From: Enoplolaimus lenunculus
Taxonomy: Eukaryota; Nematoda; Enoplea; Enoplida; Thoracostomopsidae
Assembly: GCA_030248215.1 (NCBI GenBank)
Contig: JASANG010002343.1
Location: 1-64,000 of the forward strand
Reading direction: 5' to 3'
Length of the DNA stretch: 64,000 nucleotides
The notes under the pieces are model-generated. The model was not told where the DNA came from and ran no database searches. It saw only the letters and a list, made by a program, of their open reading frames with translations. Shown piece by piece: positions 47,451 to 59,040 of the stretch; the stretch's first letter is position 1; every line of letters starts with the position of its first letter. Made by a program: the position numbers and the translations under genes.

Positions 47451-50400
47451 TCATTCCCAATCAAAACTGACCCCAAAGTAACTTCCTTCGCGCGAAGGAC
47501 CGCAGCCCATTGGTGGTAAATCCGTTTGCGTTCCACGAATCCCGAACGCTTGCGTTTGAATGGTTAATTTGATACGCTTTCCGTCGAACAAATTAATGGT
47601 CACACCTTCTTTGAACGACGACACCGGAGTTCGAGGACTAACATTCCAATTTGCCGGTTTCTAAAACAAATTGACGACGAAAACTAAACTTTAACAAGAA
47701 TCAAGCATTATCAGAATTTCAGTATTTCCAGCCACAAATGGCAAGTATAGTTTGTTTGCAGATAGTTTTAGACGTGGCTGGTTTTAAAACGAACAAAAGT
47801 TTGTGATGAAATTCTGTGTTCTGTACCCTACCACGGCGTACCTGGAGTACTAATTATACGCGCAGAGAACTAAAATTCCTTACAGACAAGAACGATTCCA
47901 ACTCGAGTAAAATGTGGCCGGAATCGTGATCGCAACTCTATTTTCGGTAAACAATCAGAATTGTAAGTTTAATTTTTTTTTGTTAATTGTGATTCATTTT
48001 TTAATTGTAAATTCATAATGATTTTATTTTTGCACACAGTTTGTGCTCACCATAATTGTACTGATATAACCTCCGGTCTACAAACCCAATAATATTCGTT
48101 AGCATTAGTATAAGGAAAAAATCGCTTATGATTTTTGCTGCTCTTCATTAACTGTAAACATGGTGAAATTTCAAATTTAAACTCAAAATAATGATGACAG
48201 AAACTGATAGTGACAGGTAACGGAAAATTTCGGTGTCGGAACAATCCGCCAGTATCAAAATCGAAACACGAATTCTGTTGGAGTTTCAAGCGGAATAAAA
48301 GTTCCGTTGGAAACCTGCTGTCAAGCCATAATAAAAACGTCGGCGATTATAGGCTTACGGTTACGCTATACTTTTTTGACGTCCGGCGCCGTCTGTCATC
48401 CGTACGGCGCCATCCGGGATCGTACACAAATAACTCACGTGCGGCAACGTATGGTGACGCACGGTAACTGACGGCGCAAGACAGGTGACGAACGGTGACG
48501 GAAAGCGCCGGACTGACGGCGCCGCTGACAGGTACGACGCCATCCGGGAACTAACTGACGGCGCAACGTATGGTGACGCACGGTAACTGACGGCGCAAGA
48601 CAGGTGACGCACGGTAACTGACGGCGCAAGACAGGTGACGCACGGTAACTGACGGCGCAAGACAGGTGACGAACGGTGACGGACGGCGCCGGACGGGTGA
48701 CGGACGGCGCCGGACGGGTGACGGACGGCGCCGGACGGGTGACGGACGGCGCTGGACGGGTGACGGACGGCGCCGGACTTCAAGTATAGCGCAACTCTTA
48801 GTTTTGCACTAGCAGTCATGTAGTGCACGGTTCACCAATGTTTTCGCATACCTTCAAACCTTCCAAAGGAATCAAGTCAAGGGCAACATGCTCCAAATTG
48901 CGCTGGGCTTCTGCTGCGTCCCAAGATGTGTTCAAATCTTTCGTGAATCCAAGACCAATATATGTGTCTTGATTCGGTCTGTCACAAAAAATATCATACT
49001 GCAGAGTTGGTGTTTTCCGGAAAAATTGCATCGACGGGAAAAACAGCTTTTTTTCGGTTTTAACAGAAAAATTGAAAAATTGCACAGCATATTACGTACT
49101 TTACTTTTGGTTCAACGAACGCAAAGGCGTTACTGGATGCTAAATCTGATGTCAATATGCTTTCCAGAACAGCTGCATTACGACTGCAGTCAACACAAGC
49201 ACTACCAAAAATCAACACAAGCACCAAAAATAAGTGGTATAACCAATCAAACAGGGATTGCAAAATCTGGTAAATAACAGCGCGCCGGACAATAATGCAA
49301 AACACGGTGTCAATGTAAGGCGTGAGAGAAACCGATATGTTACGGTTTTCATGACGTTTTATCGCCGTTACGCAAGTTATTTGCTGTAGACTACAATTTT
49401 ATGCTACTAAAATTCTCATTCAACTCAGTGTTTTAACTCATAAGAAATAACTGTTTTATGACACACGAAAATCATAACAAAATTCTACATGGAAACTAAG
49501 ATGTCTTTACCATTAAATGCTGATTAACACTTTCCTACTAGAGTATACTTTGAGCAACTACTATATTCTTGGAGTCGCATAAATGGTTTGTACGATATTC
49601 TGCTTTCAAAAGAGCTTTTATATACATACATTTATAAGTGTGGTTACGGGCAGAGTGCGACCGGAATTTCGATTGGGAAATCCGGTATTTTTCACTATCT
49701 GGGTCCGGTACTAAATCCGATGCTTTCTCACCGGAATTTCAAGGTATTTTCGGCACCTCAAATTGGCAAAACATCATTAACCTTTTCTCACATGAATTTT
49801 TTCAATCTCAGGGGCCAACTGAACATATATAAAATAAATGGAAATTTAGCGATAAAACATATGTTGTTAGTTTTTATGCAAAACGTGGTGACCAATTTCC
49901 GCGGGTCATCAAACAGTAATTTCTCAGTTAAACATACAATAGGTTCAGCGAGCAGTAACAGTACGAGTATGTTGTACTTTACCAGGATACGGAAAGTCGA
50001 TTTACTTCATACACACCGTTCCATGCTTAGATCGCTAATACCTCAAATCGACGGTCAAGCACCAAAGAAGGTTCTCACAAAATTTCAAATATGCCATTAC
50101 TGCTGCAAATACTTAATTTATACTTCATTAATTACGTCGTTTGAAATTCTTTACCCAACCTGCGATTACTCTGGTTTAACGTCAATATCTTTACTTATCA
50201 CTTAACATAGGTCGTTAGTTATCTAGGCACGTTTGGGAGGACAGAGTTCATCAGGCAAATTCCACATGTAAAAACCAGTAGTTACGTATATCATATTTGT
50301 TACCATAATTGCCGCAAATATCCGGTACCCGGCAAGTTTATATTGCATATTAGAACCGGATACTGATGTCAGAATTCTGCAAGATACGAAGCCGGAACTG

Positions 50401-51167
50401 GATATGCTGTCGAGCCCTGCTCAGAGCTCGCTGAGAGGCATTAATTTACATTTACTACATACAGCTCGTTGTACCATAGCTCAAATTTACAACCGACTCA
50501 ACTAATCAAACCGGAGGAAGTAGTAGATAAAACAGTTAATAGAGCCTTAAACCTATGGCATTTTTCAATCGAGATTGTGTCGATTTTATCTGCTATCTTT
50601 GGTTTGTTCCACACCCAATGCCTCGGTTTACAGAGCTGACCAGTAGCACAGTATTCGAGCTATATAAATATAGTTATTGGCTAATATGCAGAGACATGAC
50701 TTAAGTCGACCGCCCGACTTAGGTCGGCTTCAGACGTCAGTCAAGTATGATACTTAGCTTAATGTGTGGGCATAATCGATGAATTTGCAGCCCCTATAGC
50801 TATCAACGGTCTTACTTTAAACTTACTACTGGTACCTCAAAATCAGCATAAACGTCGCCAGCCGCTGATTATTTCGAAAAATTAAAACGTCCATTACAAA
50901 CGGCCGACTAAGTCAAAGCTACAAAACTTGAGAGTAAAAAACCTTGACTCAAATCATGTACCTTCAACGCTTGCCATCATCCAATCCCGAACATTTTAAA
51001 CACATTTGAGAAACTTACTCCAACGCAAACAACGATTTATGATCACAGACCGGTTTAAAACCTTCACCGTTGTCATTGATACGAAGGACGACACCTTGTG
51101 GATGCGAATCAATCCATTTTTGAGTTTCAACAGTGAGCGCTTTGCACTGTTCTGTATCTGGTTGCAT
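47451..51167 (-). CDS. Uncharacterised small protein, paralogue A
   Basis: Exons 51167-51019, 48978-48852 and 47660-47451 join in phase (2, then 0) to give 161 residues and a stop. The sequence starts MQPDTEQCKALTVETQKW; later landmarks are NDNGEGFKPV, TYIGLGFTKDL, SWDAAEAQ, KKPANWNV, SSFKEGVTI and FDGKRIKL, with a tail GSYFGVSFDWE. It has no signal peptide or membrane segment and looks like a small soluble protein. I do not recognise the family. Paralogue B, 4-6 kb away on the same strand, has identical intron positions and roughly half identical residues, which proves that both are genes and arose by tandem duplication. Intron 1 contains an hAT-like copy (49.65-50.42 kb). Confidence 0.88.
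48361..48796. mobile_element. GC-rich MITE (GCGCTATACTT family), copy 2
   Basis: The left end TTACGCTATACTT and right end AAGTATAGCGCAAC are inverted repeats. The interior has about five tandem copies of a 21-bp unit (gtgacggacggcgccggacg plus g, about 48675-48775) and a 36-39-bp repeat with gacggcgcaagacaggtgac (about 48560-48670). It lies in intron 2 of paralogue A. Confidence 0.8.
49651..50419. mobile_element. Probable hAT-like element, CCGG-rich type
   Basis: It begins CAGAGTGCGACCGGAATTTC and ends CTGTCGAGCCCTG, with ccggaa/atccgg motifs near both sides. Target duplication is not evident. The overlapping 205-codon open frame (49588-50205) has no recognisable domain and spans the repeat. 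Confidence 0.45.
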
Positions 51168-51279
51168 AGAACACATTTTAGCCTCTACTTAATGACCACA
51201 ATTATGGCGTAATATGTTTAAAGTGTGTTCTCAAAACCGCTGAAACACAAACTAATAATACTTATTGCTCAAAACAGTA

Positions 51280-52540
51280 AAATTTTTTACCCGGGAAATT
51301 ATGGATTTTCCGAAATTCGAATATTATCCTGGAAATTGGAATATTATCCGGGGAATTGAGATTTTGCCGACGCTGGGAAATTGCGATTTTGGGCGCAACC
51401 TTTTTCGCTCGTGATTTTGGGAAATGAGGATTTTGGGACATTGGGATTTTGAAAAATTCGGATATTACCCAGGAAATTGCGATTCAGCCTAGTCCGGCAA
51501 AGTGCTATTTTCGGCGCAACCGTTTGCGCTCGGGAAAGCGTTACCGAAAATACAAATAAGATTTTTTAACAAAACTTTTGAATATATTTATTTGCTTTGA
51601 ATTGCCGCTCATACAATTAAACTAATAAATCTCTGCCAAAATTTATTTTTTACTTTATTTTTCATTTGGCTACTGTCGCCATACCCTTCGAACATGCTCG
51701 GTACAAATCACACTGTCTCAAAATACCATCGGTACAATTCCTACTTCATAGCTATAGTGTCGTATTGCTCCCGGGTAAACCGGATAAACTTGACAATTTT
51801 TTGACGTAGCGCGACGTTAATACAAATGCGGTTGACCTATAATTTTTTAATTAAAAAATGCCTTAAATGTTTTAAACGCGAAAATGCAAATATTTGAGCT
51901 TTGTCACAATACAATCAAAGTGTTTTGGGTTTCCTTTCAAAAATAGAATTTTGGGTTACCGGAGGGGTCATTCTGTTTCTGAAGTCGCTGTATAAACAAG
52001 TAGCGGTGCTCTAAAGTCGTTCGCTGTCTGTGTTGGTAGGCGAAATGCACAAATACTTCCGTGCCAAAGCGGCGACCTAACGAATATTTTTGTGATTGCT
52101 TATCGCTTTATCACCTCTTTGGTCTCGGTTTGCAAACTACCGAGACTGAAAAAAGCGACACCGAGACCAGCTAAATCCCGAGATTTGCCGAGACCGAGAC
52201 CGAGACCGTCCATCCCTGGATATTACCAGTGAAGTTGGGATATTACGCAGGAAATTGGGATATTACCCGGGAAATTGGAATTCCACCAGGAAATTCCGAT
52301 TTTCGGCGCAACCATTTTTGTTCGGGATTTTAAAAAATTGGGATATAACCAGGGAAATTGCGATATTGGGAAATTCGGATATTAACCAAGAAATTGGTAA
52401 TCTGGGAAATTGCGATTCTGCCGGGAAATTGCCATTTTCGGCGCAACCTTCTTCGCTCGGGATTTTGGGAAATGGGGATTTTGAGAAATTGAGATTTTGG
52501 CAATTTGGGACATTACCCGGGAAATTGGGGTCTTAAGAAA
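51280..52540. repeat. Degenerate GGGAAATTGGGATTTT repeats in two blocks
   Basis: Blocks at 51290-51540 and 52215-52530 are built from gggaaattg/gggattttg variants and share attttcggcgcaacc followed by cgctcgggattttggga. The space between ends with ccgagaccgagaccgagacc and CATCCCTG (about 52215), an inverted CAGGGATGGACGG end typical of hAT elements. The matching left end was not found. Confidence 0.6.
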
Positions 52541-53551
52541 TTGAGCCTATTACCTGTGAAAATAGGACTTTGGAAAAATGAAATTTTGGTAACCCCAAGT
52601 TTACGGGTAAGGTGAAATTGTCCGTTTGTACTCAACCGAAATTTTATTTTACGTTGCTCATATATTTTAAATGATAATTGAGTTTTTTCGTTATGGCAAC
52701 GCCCCTGCTCTGACTGCACTGTCGGTGATATTATCGCGTTTATTTCTTCAGCCAAAAACTTTAGCTCCAACAATGAATTGCTTGAAGGCCACAGCCCCCA
52801 AAACCAAAAAGCAGCCCGGGCCCCCCCCCCTCCTTCCGCACCTACTAGCAACCCCCAAACGCCAAACCCAACACCAACCAACCCAACCAAACCCCCCCCC
52901 GATACTTATACTATTTTTGGTTGGGTATCCGGTAAGATTTTGGGAAATTTACCCGTGAAATTGGGAGGACCTGTTGCATGCATGGGCCTAATTTTGTTGT
53001 ATATACCATTATTAAGTTTATGCAGAGCCCATAATACTTTGCGTCAATCAGGAACAAGGCAGAGGCTACACCTCGCAAGCTCCCTGCCCCGTGTGACCCA
53101 CGTTTCAATGAAGTCCAAATTGAAGCGCTAGATTTTACGCACTTGTTGCTATTCACGCAGAGGGTACGTGTTGTTTCCAGAAGCCCTATTCGAAAGGAAA
53201 ACCAAGTTATTCATCTACTTAAAGATATTTTGAGCACTCTTTGCGCAAGTCATCTACACTGTCCGTCGGTGTATACTTTAGAATTTGTACGCTGTACCAA
53301 AACTGTACAGTTGCTTTATTAAAAACTCAGAAACAAACAGTCTAAACTTTAGAGAATTTTAATTTCATAACAAAAAAAATCAAACTGCGCTTTTTTAATT
53401 TTTCCCAACCGTTTGGAAGTTTCCATCGCCACAATGTTTCGCGTTCATTAAAACAAATTGTGGCGCCTGCTCTTTGTAAAACGTAAAATAAACTAACAAA
53501 CAACACCCGCATTAATTTTAATAAAAAGAATATTATTTGATAACGAATTAA
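52541..53551. other. Intergenic, no clear gene
   Basis: Contains a C-rich tract (52795-52905) whose short frames are proline-rich artefacts. No splice-supported coding sequence was seen. Confidence 0.45.
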
Positions 53552-54230
53552 TGCGGGGTTCACGTTATAACTGGGGCAGCCTGGAACACGTTTTGTCGCT
53601 ATGACTATAGCTGGTAACATTTTGTCTGACCGTTTGTCCGCTATGAGATTCAAAAAATTTGAATTGTCTGCTATCCTGATGTGACATCTACTGTTTGTAC
53701 TGCAATATCATATGATATTCCAAATATTGTCTGCGAGTATCATATGATATGTTTGAAAATGTCTGCAAAGTTGTGGTAAACTAGCTTGATTGTACTGTAG
53801 AATGTCATATGATACTAAAATTTCAAATTTGAATTATTTGTACTTAGGAATATATTTTGGGAAAAACTTAGCGAGAAACAGAACGGTAGAAGCTAATTCA
53901 ACTTGCGAAATCATTTAATGCTGCATTATCCGACTTTTTACTGTTATTTAGTGTGCACAAATTCCATTGTCCTGTATAAATATTATATGATATTTAGTAG
54001 AATTTTGGAATATCATATGATATTCGCATAAATGTCCCGCAGTATCATATGACAAATAGTTATTTGTATGCGATGATCGCTCGACATCAGTGATTTGTAA
54101 GCCAATGTCACATGACATTCACATTTGGTCTACATAACCGCTATTCGGATCACAGAATTTTATGTTGACGTCGAATCAACATTGGACAAAACGTGTTCCA
54201 AGCTGCCCCAGTTATAACGTGAACGCCGCA
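53552..54230. mobile_element. MITE with 46-bp inverted ends and ATATCATATGATAT array
   Basis: The first 46 bases (TGCGGGGTTCACGTTATAAC onward) match the inverted last 46 at all but two positions. TAA flanks both ends, a possible 3-bp duplication as in PIF/Harbinger. The interior holds about seven copies of the palindrome ATATCATATGATAT or close variants (near 53705, 53739, 53803, 53980, 54010, 54042, 54105). No transposase. Confidence 0.9.
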
Positions 54231-55513
54231 TAACAATAGAACATTTACTTGATATTTAAAAACTTTGTTTACGGAAATTTAACTGAAAATATTAACTTTT
54301 AAAAACCTTTACAATTTGGTTTTCACGCGGGCTGCCGCCTCAAAAACTTTCTGCGATTTGAAACGATGCTATAAGCCGAGTGGAAGGAGGGGCTAACGCC
54401 CTTCAAGCCTACACACTAAGCGGTTCTCATACTTTAGCGCCAAAAACTGTTCAAGCGGCGGTAAGAAATGCAGACGTCAAGACAGTAGCAAAAATAAAAA
54501 CACGTTTACACCGAACAAAGTTGGAAACTTTTCCGTTTGAAATTTCACGACGCCAAAATCTTGTGCAACCAAAAAACATAGACAAATGCACGTCATTTTA
54601 TCCTTCAATAGTTACTCACTATATCACAAATGACGTTCAGATACGCAACATTTTTCAAAAGGTATTGAGTAGTAAAACTAAAATTTATTTTTTAAAATAT
54701 TAATATAAAAATCCTTCGCTTTTTGCATTATTTAGTACTGTACTTACCTATACATGTTCGCATAATTTTGGAAAAACAAAAAAATTTCTCGCCTAACTTA
54801 GAAATTTATACAAGAAACATTTATAAAAACCAATACCCTAGACAAACATCTCAAAGTGCAGGACAGTTTCAATCCACGGAAGCATCAAAAACATAAATTA
54901 CTAAAGCCGAAATATATTTAAAATTTAAAAATTCAAACGCTACTAAAATTATTCCAAAATCTAAATTGATGCTTCAACGGTCAAATCCAGTGCAAAATCT
55001 TTGCGCACCTGCAAATAAATCACTGTGAAACTAAGCAGAAAAAGCTTTCGAACAAATCTAAACCTACATTCTACGACCGGAAAATTCCACATGTTAATAG
55101 AGAACCTTTGATACAAAAAGATTGAAATCCCATGCCATAAAGTGTGATTCATTGCTTCTATACCTACACGGCATAATTAATATTCGAACTAATACCTCTT
55201 GTACACATTTTAAGCTACTGGTTTACTTCTTCCACACTATGTATGTAGTGCAAATTTAATACAAGGCAAAAGTTGCGCACCCCCCATTGAAAGGAGATTG
55301 CTATTTTGATTAGCCTAAGCTTAAACGTCAGCCGTTGTCTAAGCCTGAATCAAAGGCTAAACTTAGACATAAGCCAAAGCCTAAGCGTTACCCTAAACCT
55401 AATCCTATTTTATTAATTCAGTCACTAAGCGAGAGTGAGACTTTCTGTAAAGAGAAAGGGAACAAGTATCCCTATTTCGAATACCGTCCTAAATCTCCAC
55501 TTAATCTAATCAA
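54231..55513. other. Intergenic between MITE and paralogue B
   Basis: A 107-codon open frame (54380-54703, plus) starts just outside the MITE. A motif search by eye finds nothing, so I leave it uncalled. Near 55310-55410 there are degenerate CCTAAG repeats. Confidence 0.4.
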
Positions 55514-57771
55514 TTAGCCTACTTGGAAATACGATCCATCTGGTGCTGGAGCGCAAGCCGGAACTACAACGTCGGTTTGCTTGCCGTAAACGGCGAACGC
55601 TTTGGTTTTGATCGAGAGTTTGATGCGTTTGCCATCGAAACTCGTAATCGTTACACCTTCGCTAAATGACGACGTCGGAGTCTGTGGGAAAACTCCCCAG
55701 TTTGCGGGTTTCTAAATATTAAAACGAACAATATAAGCCATGTTAAGTATAAGAGCCTGCCCCTATGTCTAAACTGTAAACCTAAACCTAAGCGTAAGCC
55801 AACACCTAAGAATAACAGTTGCGGTATATTCGGTGTGAAAAGAAGAGCGAAATGATTTCAAAAACGTTGTTTCCAAATCCGTCAATAACCAAATGGAAAC
55901 TGAAGTTTTGTTAATGCCAGCTTATAATGATTTAATTAAAATCAAGAAACAATTCCAATCATTAGTTGTCATACCAACTGTTGACACTAAAAATTAGGTG
56001 CGCAGCAGCTGATTCAACAACGGAAAGTCAACCTACAAAGGGCACAACATTATATTAAATATTGAAAGAAAGCTCGAAAGCGAGAATCTGAACGCAAATT
56101 TAATAATCAACCCTTAGGATTGCGCTACGATGACGGACGGTGATGGACAGCGCCGCACGACAAGTATAGCGCAACCTCCACCCGCATCTCTTGCTGCGCC
56201 CTGTAAAAGCATTTATTAGCTTACAAAGACCAACCATATCTTGGCGTAAACATTGCATCGTTACGTATATACCCACCAGGGTGCAACCGGAATTACAATT
56301 TACCGGAACCGGGACCGGAATTTGAAAATTTTACCGGAACCGGAACCGGAAAGTGAAAAATGCATTTCCAAAAATTTCATTTCAATCTTATTTTTTGCTC
56401 CATTATTTGTGAAATTACCTTAGTCGAACATAGGTATTTATTTTATTTGTTGTATTTTAGATTTTCATCATCGACTGAAGTGAAATCCACCATCAATGGT
56501 TTATATTCGGAGTACAAGTGGCTTTCAAAAGAGATTCTTAAAAATTAGCAAAGTTAAGAAAACGGCCAAATTATAATACCGGAATTTTTAAATCCGGTAA
56601 AAATTTACCGGAACCGGAACCGGAAGGTGAAAAAATGCCGGAACCGGAATTCCGGTTGCACCCTGATACCCACCCATTACTTTGTGTTTGTTTTACCTCA
56701 ACTCATGGAAGTATTACTGCTGAATAGTTCAGCCACCCTTGTCTAAGAAGTGCAATTTGCTTCGTATACCTTTACTGCATCAATAGGCAAACGATCAAGC
56801 GCTACATGCGCCAGTTCCGCTTGAGCTTTTCCTGCGTCCCACGATGGATCTAAATCAGATTTGAATCCGAGACCGATGTAAGTTTCGGGTTTAATGCTAA
56901 AATATCAATCAACACCAAGACATTTCAACAAAACCTACAATTGAATCAAGTACTGCAGAATACTCAGTTAAATCTCACAGAGTTGATTGACAGAGAAAAT
57001 TTCAGGTGGCGTTGCACTGTTTGACTATTTCACTACCGTCAGACGTAGTCTTGTGTCGTTCAACACCGTACGGCAACGTATATTAATTGCCGCACGGCAG
57101 CGCAATAACAATTTGTTAACCAAATTGTTTTGAATTTGGAGCGCCACAACGACAATGTATAACACAATACAACGTCCACAATCACATTTTCACCACTGGT
57201 TTCAGTGATCCAGTAAATGCAACCAATACCTACAAAGCATGATCGCTTGATCAACTGCACTTAAGCAAAAACTCCAGTGTCGACTGCCACTACCCGATAC
57301 AAAAGTTAACTGGTGCACACATGATATTGTGGAAGTTACATAATTGCAAGTTTGAAACCATTTGTAAGTTTTGCGTCCAAGAAAACCAAAATAGATATTT
57401 TTAAAAGTTGAGAAAATGTAATCTTAGGATTAAATTAGTCCGATAGGACGAACCTACTCCTTAATGAAGAATAAAACCAGAGCAATAATTCATATAAACT
57501 AAACGTACACCTTACACTAGGTTACACTTATTAAGACCTGTTGATTAGAAACATTAAAACATAAGCATTAGTCTTCACAGGTTCAAAAAATCATCTACGC
57601 CAACACCAGTATAAGAAATTACCTCAGCGCAAAAAGGCTTTTGCCTGATACCGGCGTGAACCCTTCACCAGAATCGTTAATGTTCAACACGAGTCCGTTG
57701 GGATTAGCTTGAAGCCAGGCGTTTGCTGCCGCTTCCAAAGCCTTGCATTGTTCAGGATTCGGTTCAGCCAT
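55514..57771 (-). CDS. Uncharacterised small protein, paralogue B
   Basis: Exons 57771-57623, 56896-56770 and 55711-55514 join in phases 2 and 0, as in paralogue A, giving 157 residues. The start is MAEPNPEQCKALEAAANAW; shared landmarks are NDSGEGFTPV, KSLFAL, TYIGLGFKSDL, SWDAGKAQ, KKPANWGV, SSFSEGVTI and FDGKRIKL. The C-terminus (PDGSYFQVG) is shorter than in A and the middle of exon 3 diverges. Exon 1 and exon 2 are the same length in both genes (149 and 127 bases). No domain is recognised; probably cytosolic (inference from the lack of signal or membrane segments). Intron 2 holds an hAT MITE with a perfect target duplication and a tiny GC-rich MITE. Confidence 0.9.
56119..56175. mobile_element. 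GC-rich MITE (GCGCTATACTT family), minimal copy
   Basis: About 57 bases run from TTGCGCTACGATGACGG to CACGACAAGTATAGCGCAA, keeping inverted ends and a little GGCGCC-like core. An internally deleted copy of the family at 48.36 kb, inside intron 2 of paralogue B. Confidence 0.7.
56277..56665. mobile_element. hAT MITE, CCGGAATT type, intact ends
   Basis: The ends CAGGGTGCAACCGGAATT and GAATTCCGGTTGCACCCTG are inverted repeats. ATACCCAC flanks both sides exactly (56269-56276 and 56666-56673), an 8-bp duplication diagnostic of hAT transposition. Ccggaaccgg repeats lie inside each end, with an AT-rich centre. It is 389 bases with no transposase, in intron 2 of paralogue B. Confidence 0.92.
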
Positions 57772-58122
57772 TTATCAAATAAGATTTTGATTTTAGCCGA
57801 TAAACATAAAAATTCAACCAAAACCACTCACACTCGAAATGTAGCACTATTAACACTACACTGGCTGGCGAATACGGTAAACGTAAATCCGATATATACC
57901 TGGCTGAAAATCTATAAATAATGGATACATATACAATATGTGTGAATAGATCTGTATCTCAGGGTGGCAACAAAAGTTCTGATTCGGATTAAACAAAAAT
58001 TGGCGTTTCAAACTCAGGTCGGGTATAAAATACATTGTGTTTAAAAGCTCTGCAGCTGGCATTACGTTGGTACACCAGAAACTTTGTTGAAAAGTTAAAA
58101 ACACCACAACACAGGTCTACAA

Positions 58123-58474
58123 CAGGGATCCAACGGATATTCGGTTGCGGTTTAATATCCGGGAAAAAAATCGACATCCATATCCGGTTCCGGTATAAAC
58201 CTAGTCGATATTTACACTTGCCGTTCCAAATAACATAAAACTGCTTCTTATATGTCCAAATACTTAGATATTTTGCAGCGACTGCAATTCCGGGTAAGTC
58301 AAGAGTGGACACTGACATGGAATGAAAAATCCAAGCCAAAAATTAATCTTAAACCCTTAATACTGCACAAATTTACATCCTATATCCGGTTCACATCCGG
58401 CACCGGTAGTGGTACCAAATTTACTATCCAGCTAATTACGGTATTGGGTAAAATTAATATCCGGTTGATCCCTG
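58123..58474. mobile_element. hAT-like MITE, ATCCGG type
   Basis: It begins CAGGGATCCAACGGATATTC and ends AATATCCGGTTGATCCCTG. Flanks GTCTACAA and GTCCACAA form an 8-bp duplication with one mismatch. Internal motifs are atccggttcc and catccggcaccgg. It lies upstream of paralogue B. Confidence 0.85.
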
Positions 58475-58529
58475 GTCCACAACCAAAAATTGTGAGTAAG
58501 CGGGATCAGGTAAACTTGGCATAGGGAAA

Positions 58530-59040
58530 CGAAAATGCGTCCGTGGCAATTCAGTCAGAAAAATTCGTTCCCCATAAGTTCGTCTCTGAGGATTCGTCCC
58601 ATGCAAACTTGGCATAGGGAAACAAAATGCGACCCTGGTAATTCAGTCTGAAAAATTCGTTCCCCATAAGTTTGTTCCTGAGGATTCGTCCCCAACAATT
58701 CGTAACGAGAAAATTCGTTTCTGAACTAATGTGCCAATAAAATACAGAATCAGAGTCTGCACTTCAAAAGAGCCCGTGCCCAGCGTTTTAAAAATTGAAT
58801 AAACTACTGGAATTGCTAGTACAGCCGTGTCCATTGAACATGATGTCAAATACTTCAACATAATCGAAAAAAAACAGCCAGTTTTCTGTATTCCTGGAAG
58901 AATTTCTCTTGCAAATTTTCAGCTGATCAATTGTCACGGACCAACTTTACCGGGAACGAATTTTCCAACGACACAAATTATTGAAGACGAATTGTCACAG
59001 ACGAATCTTCCTGAAACCCGGTAATTCACAAAGGAGCAAA
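58530..59040. repeat. Diverged tandem and simple repeat region
   Basis: A segment of about 110 bases recurs in part: aaacttggcatagggaaac at about 58512 and 58607, and aaaaattcgttccccataag at about 58560 and 58652. Further gaattcgt/gaaaattcgt variants follow. No gene was seen. Confidence 0.6.

Noticed and set aside
49588-50205. 205-codon plus-strand frame
   Set aside because: It spans an hAT-like repeat inside intron 1 of paralogue A and shows no domain.
54380-54703. 107-codon plus-strand frame beside the MITE
   Set aside because: No motif, no splice partner, no paralogue; adjacent to a transposon end.
54961-55018. Possible terminal exon on the minus strand (acceptor tttgcag, then a short frame to a stop)
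   Set aside because: Paralogue B already ends at 55514 with its own stop, and no upstream exon fits.
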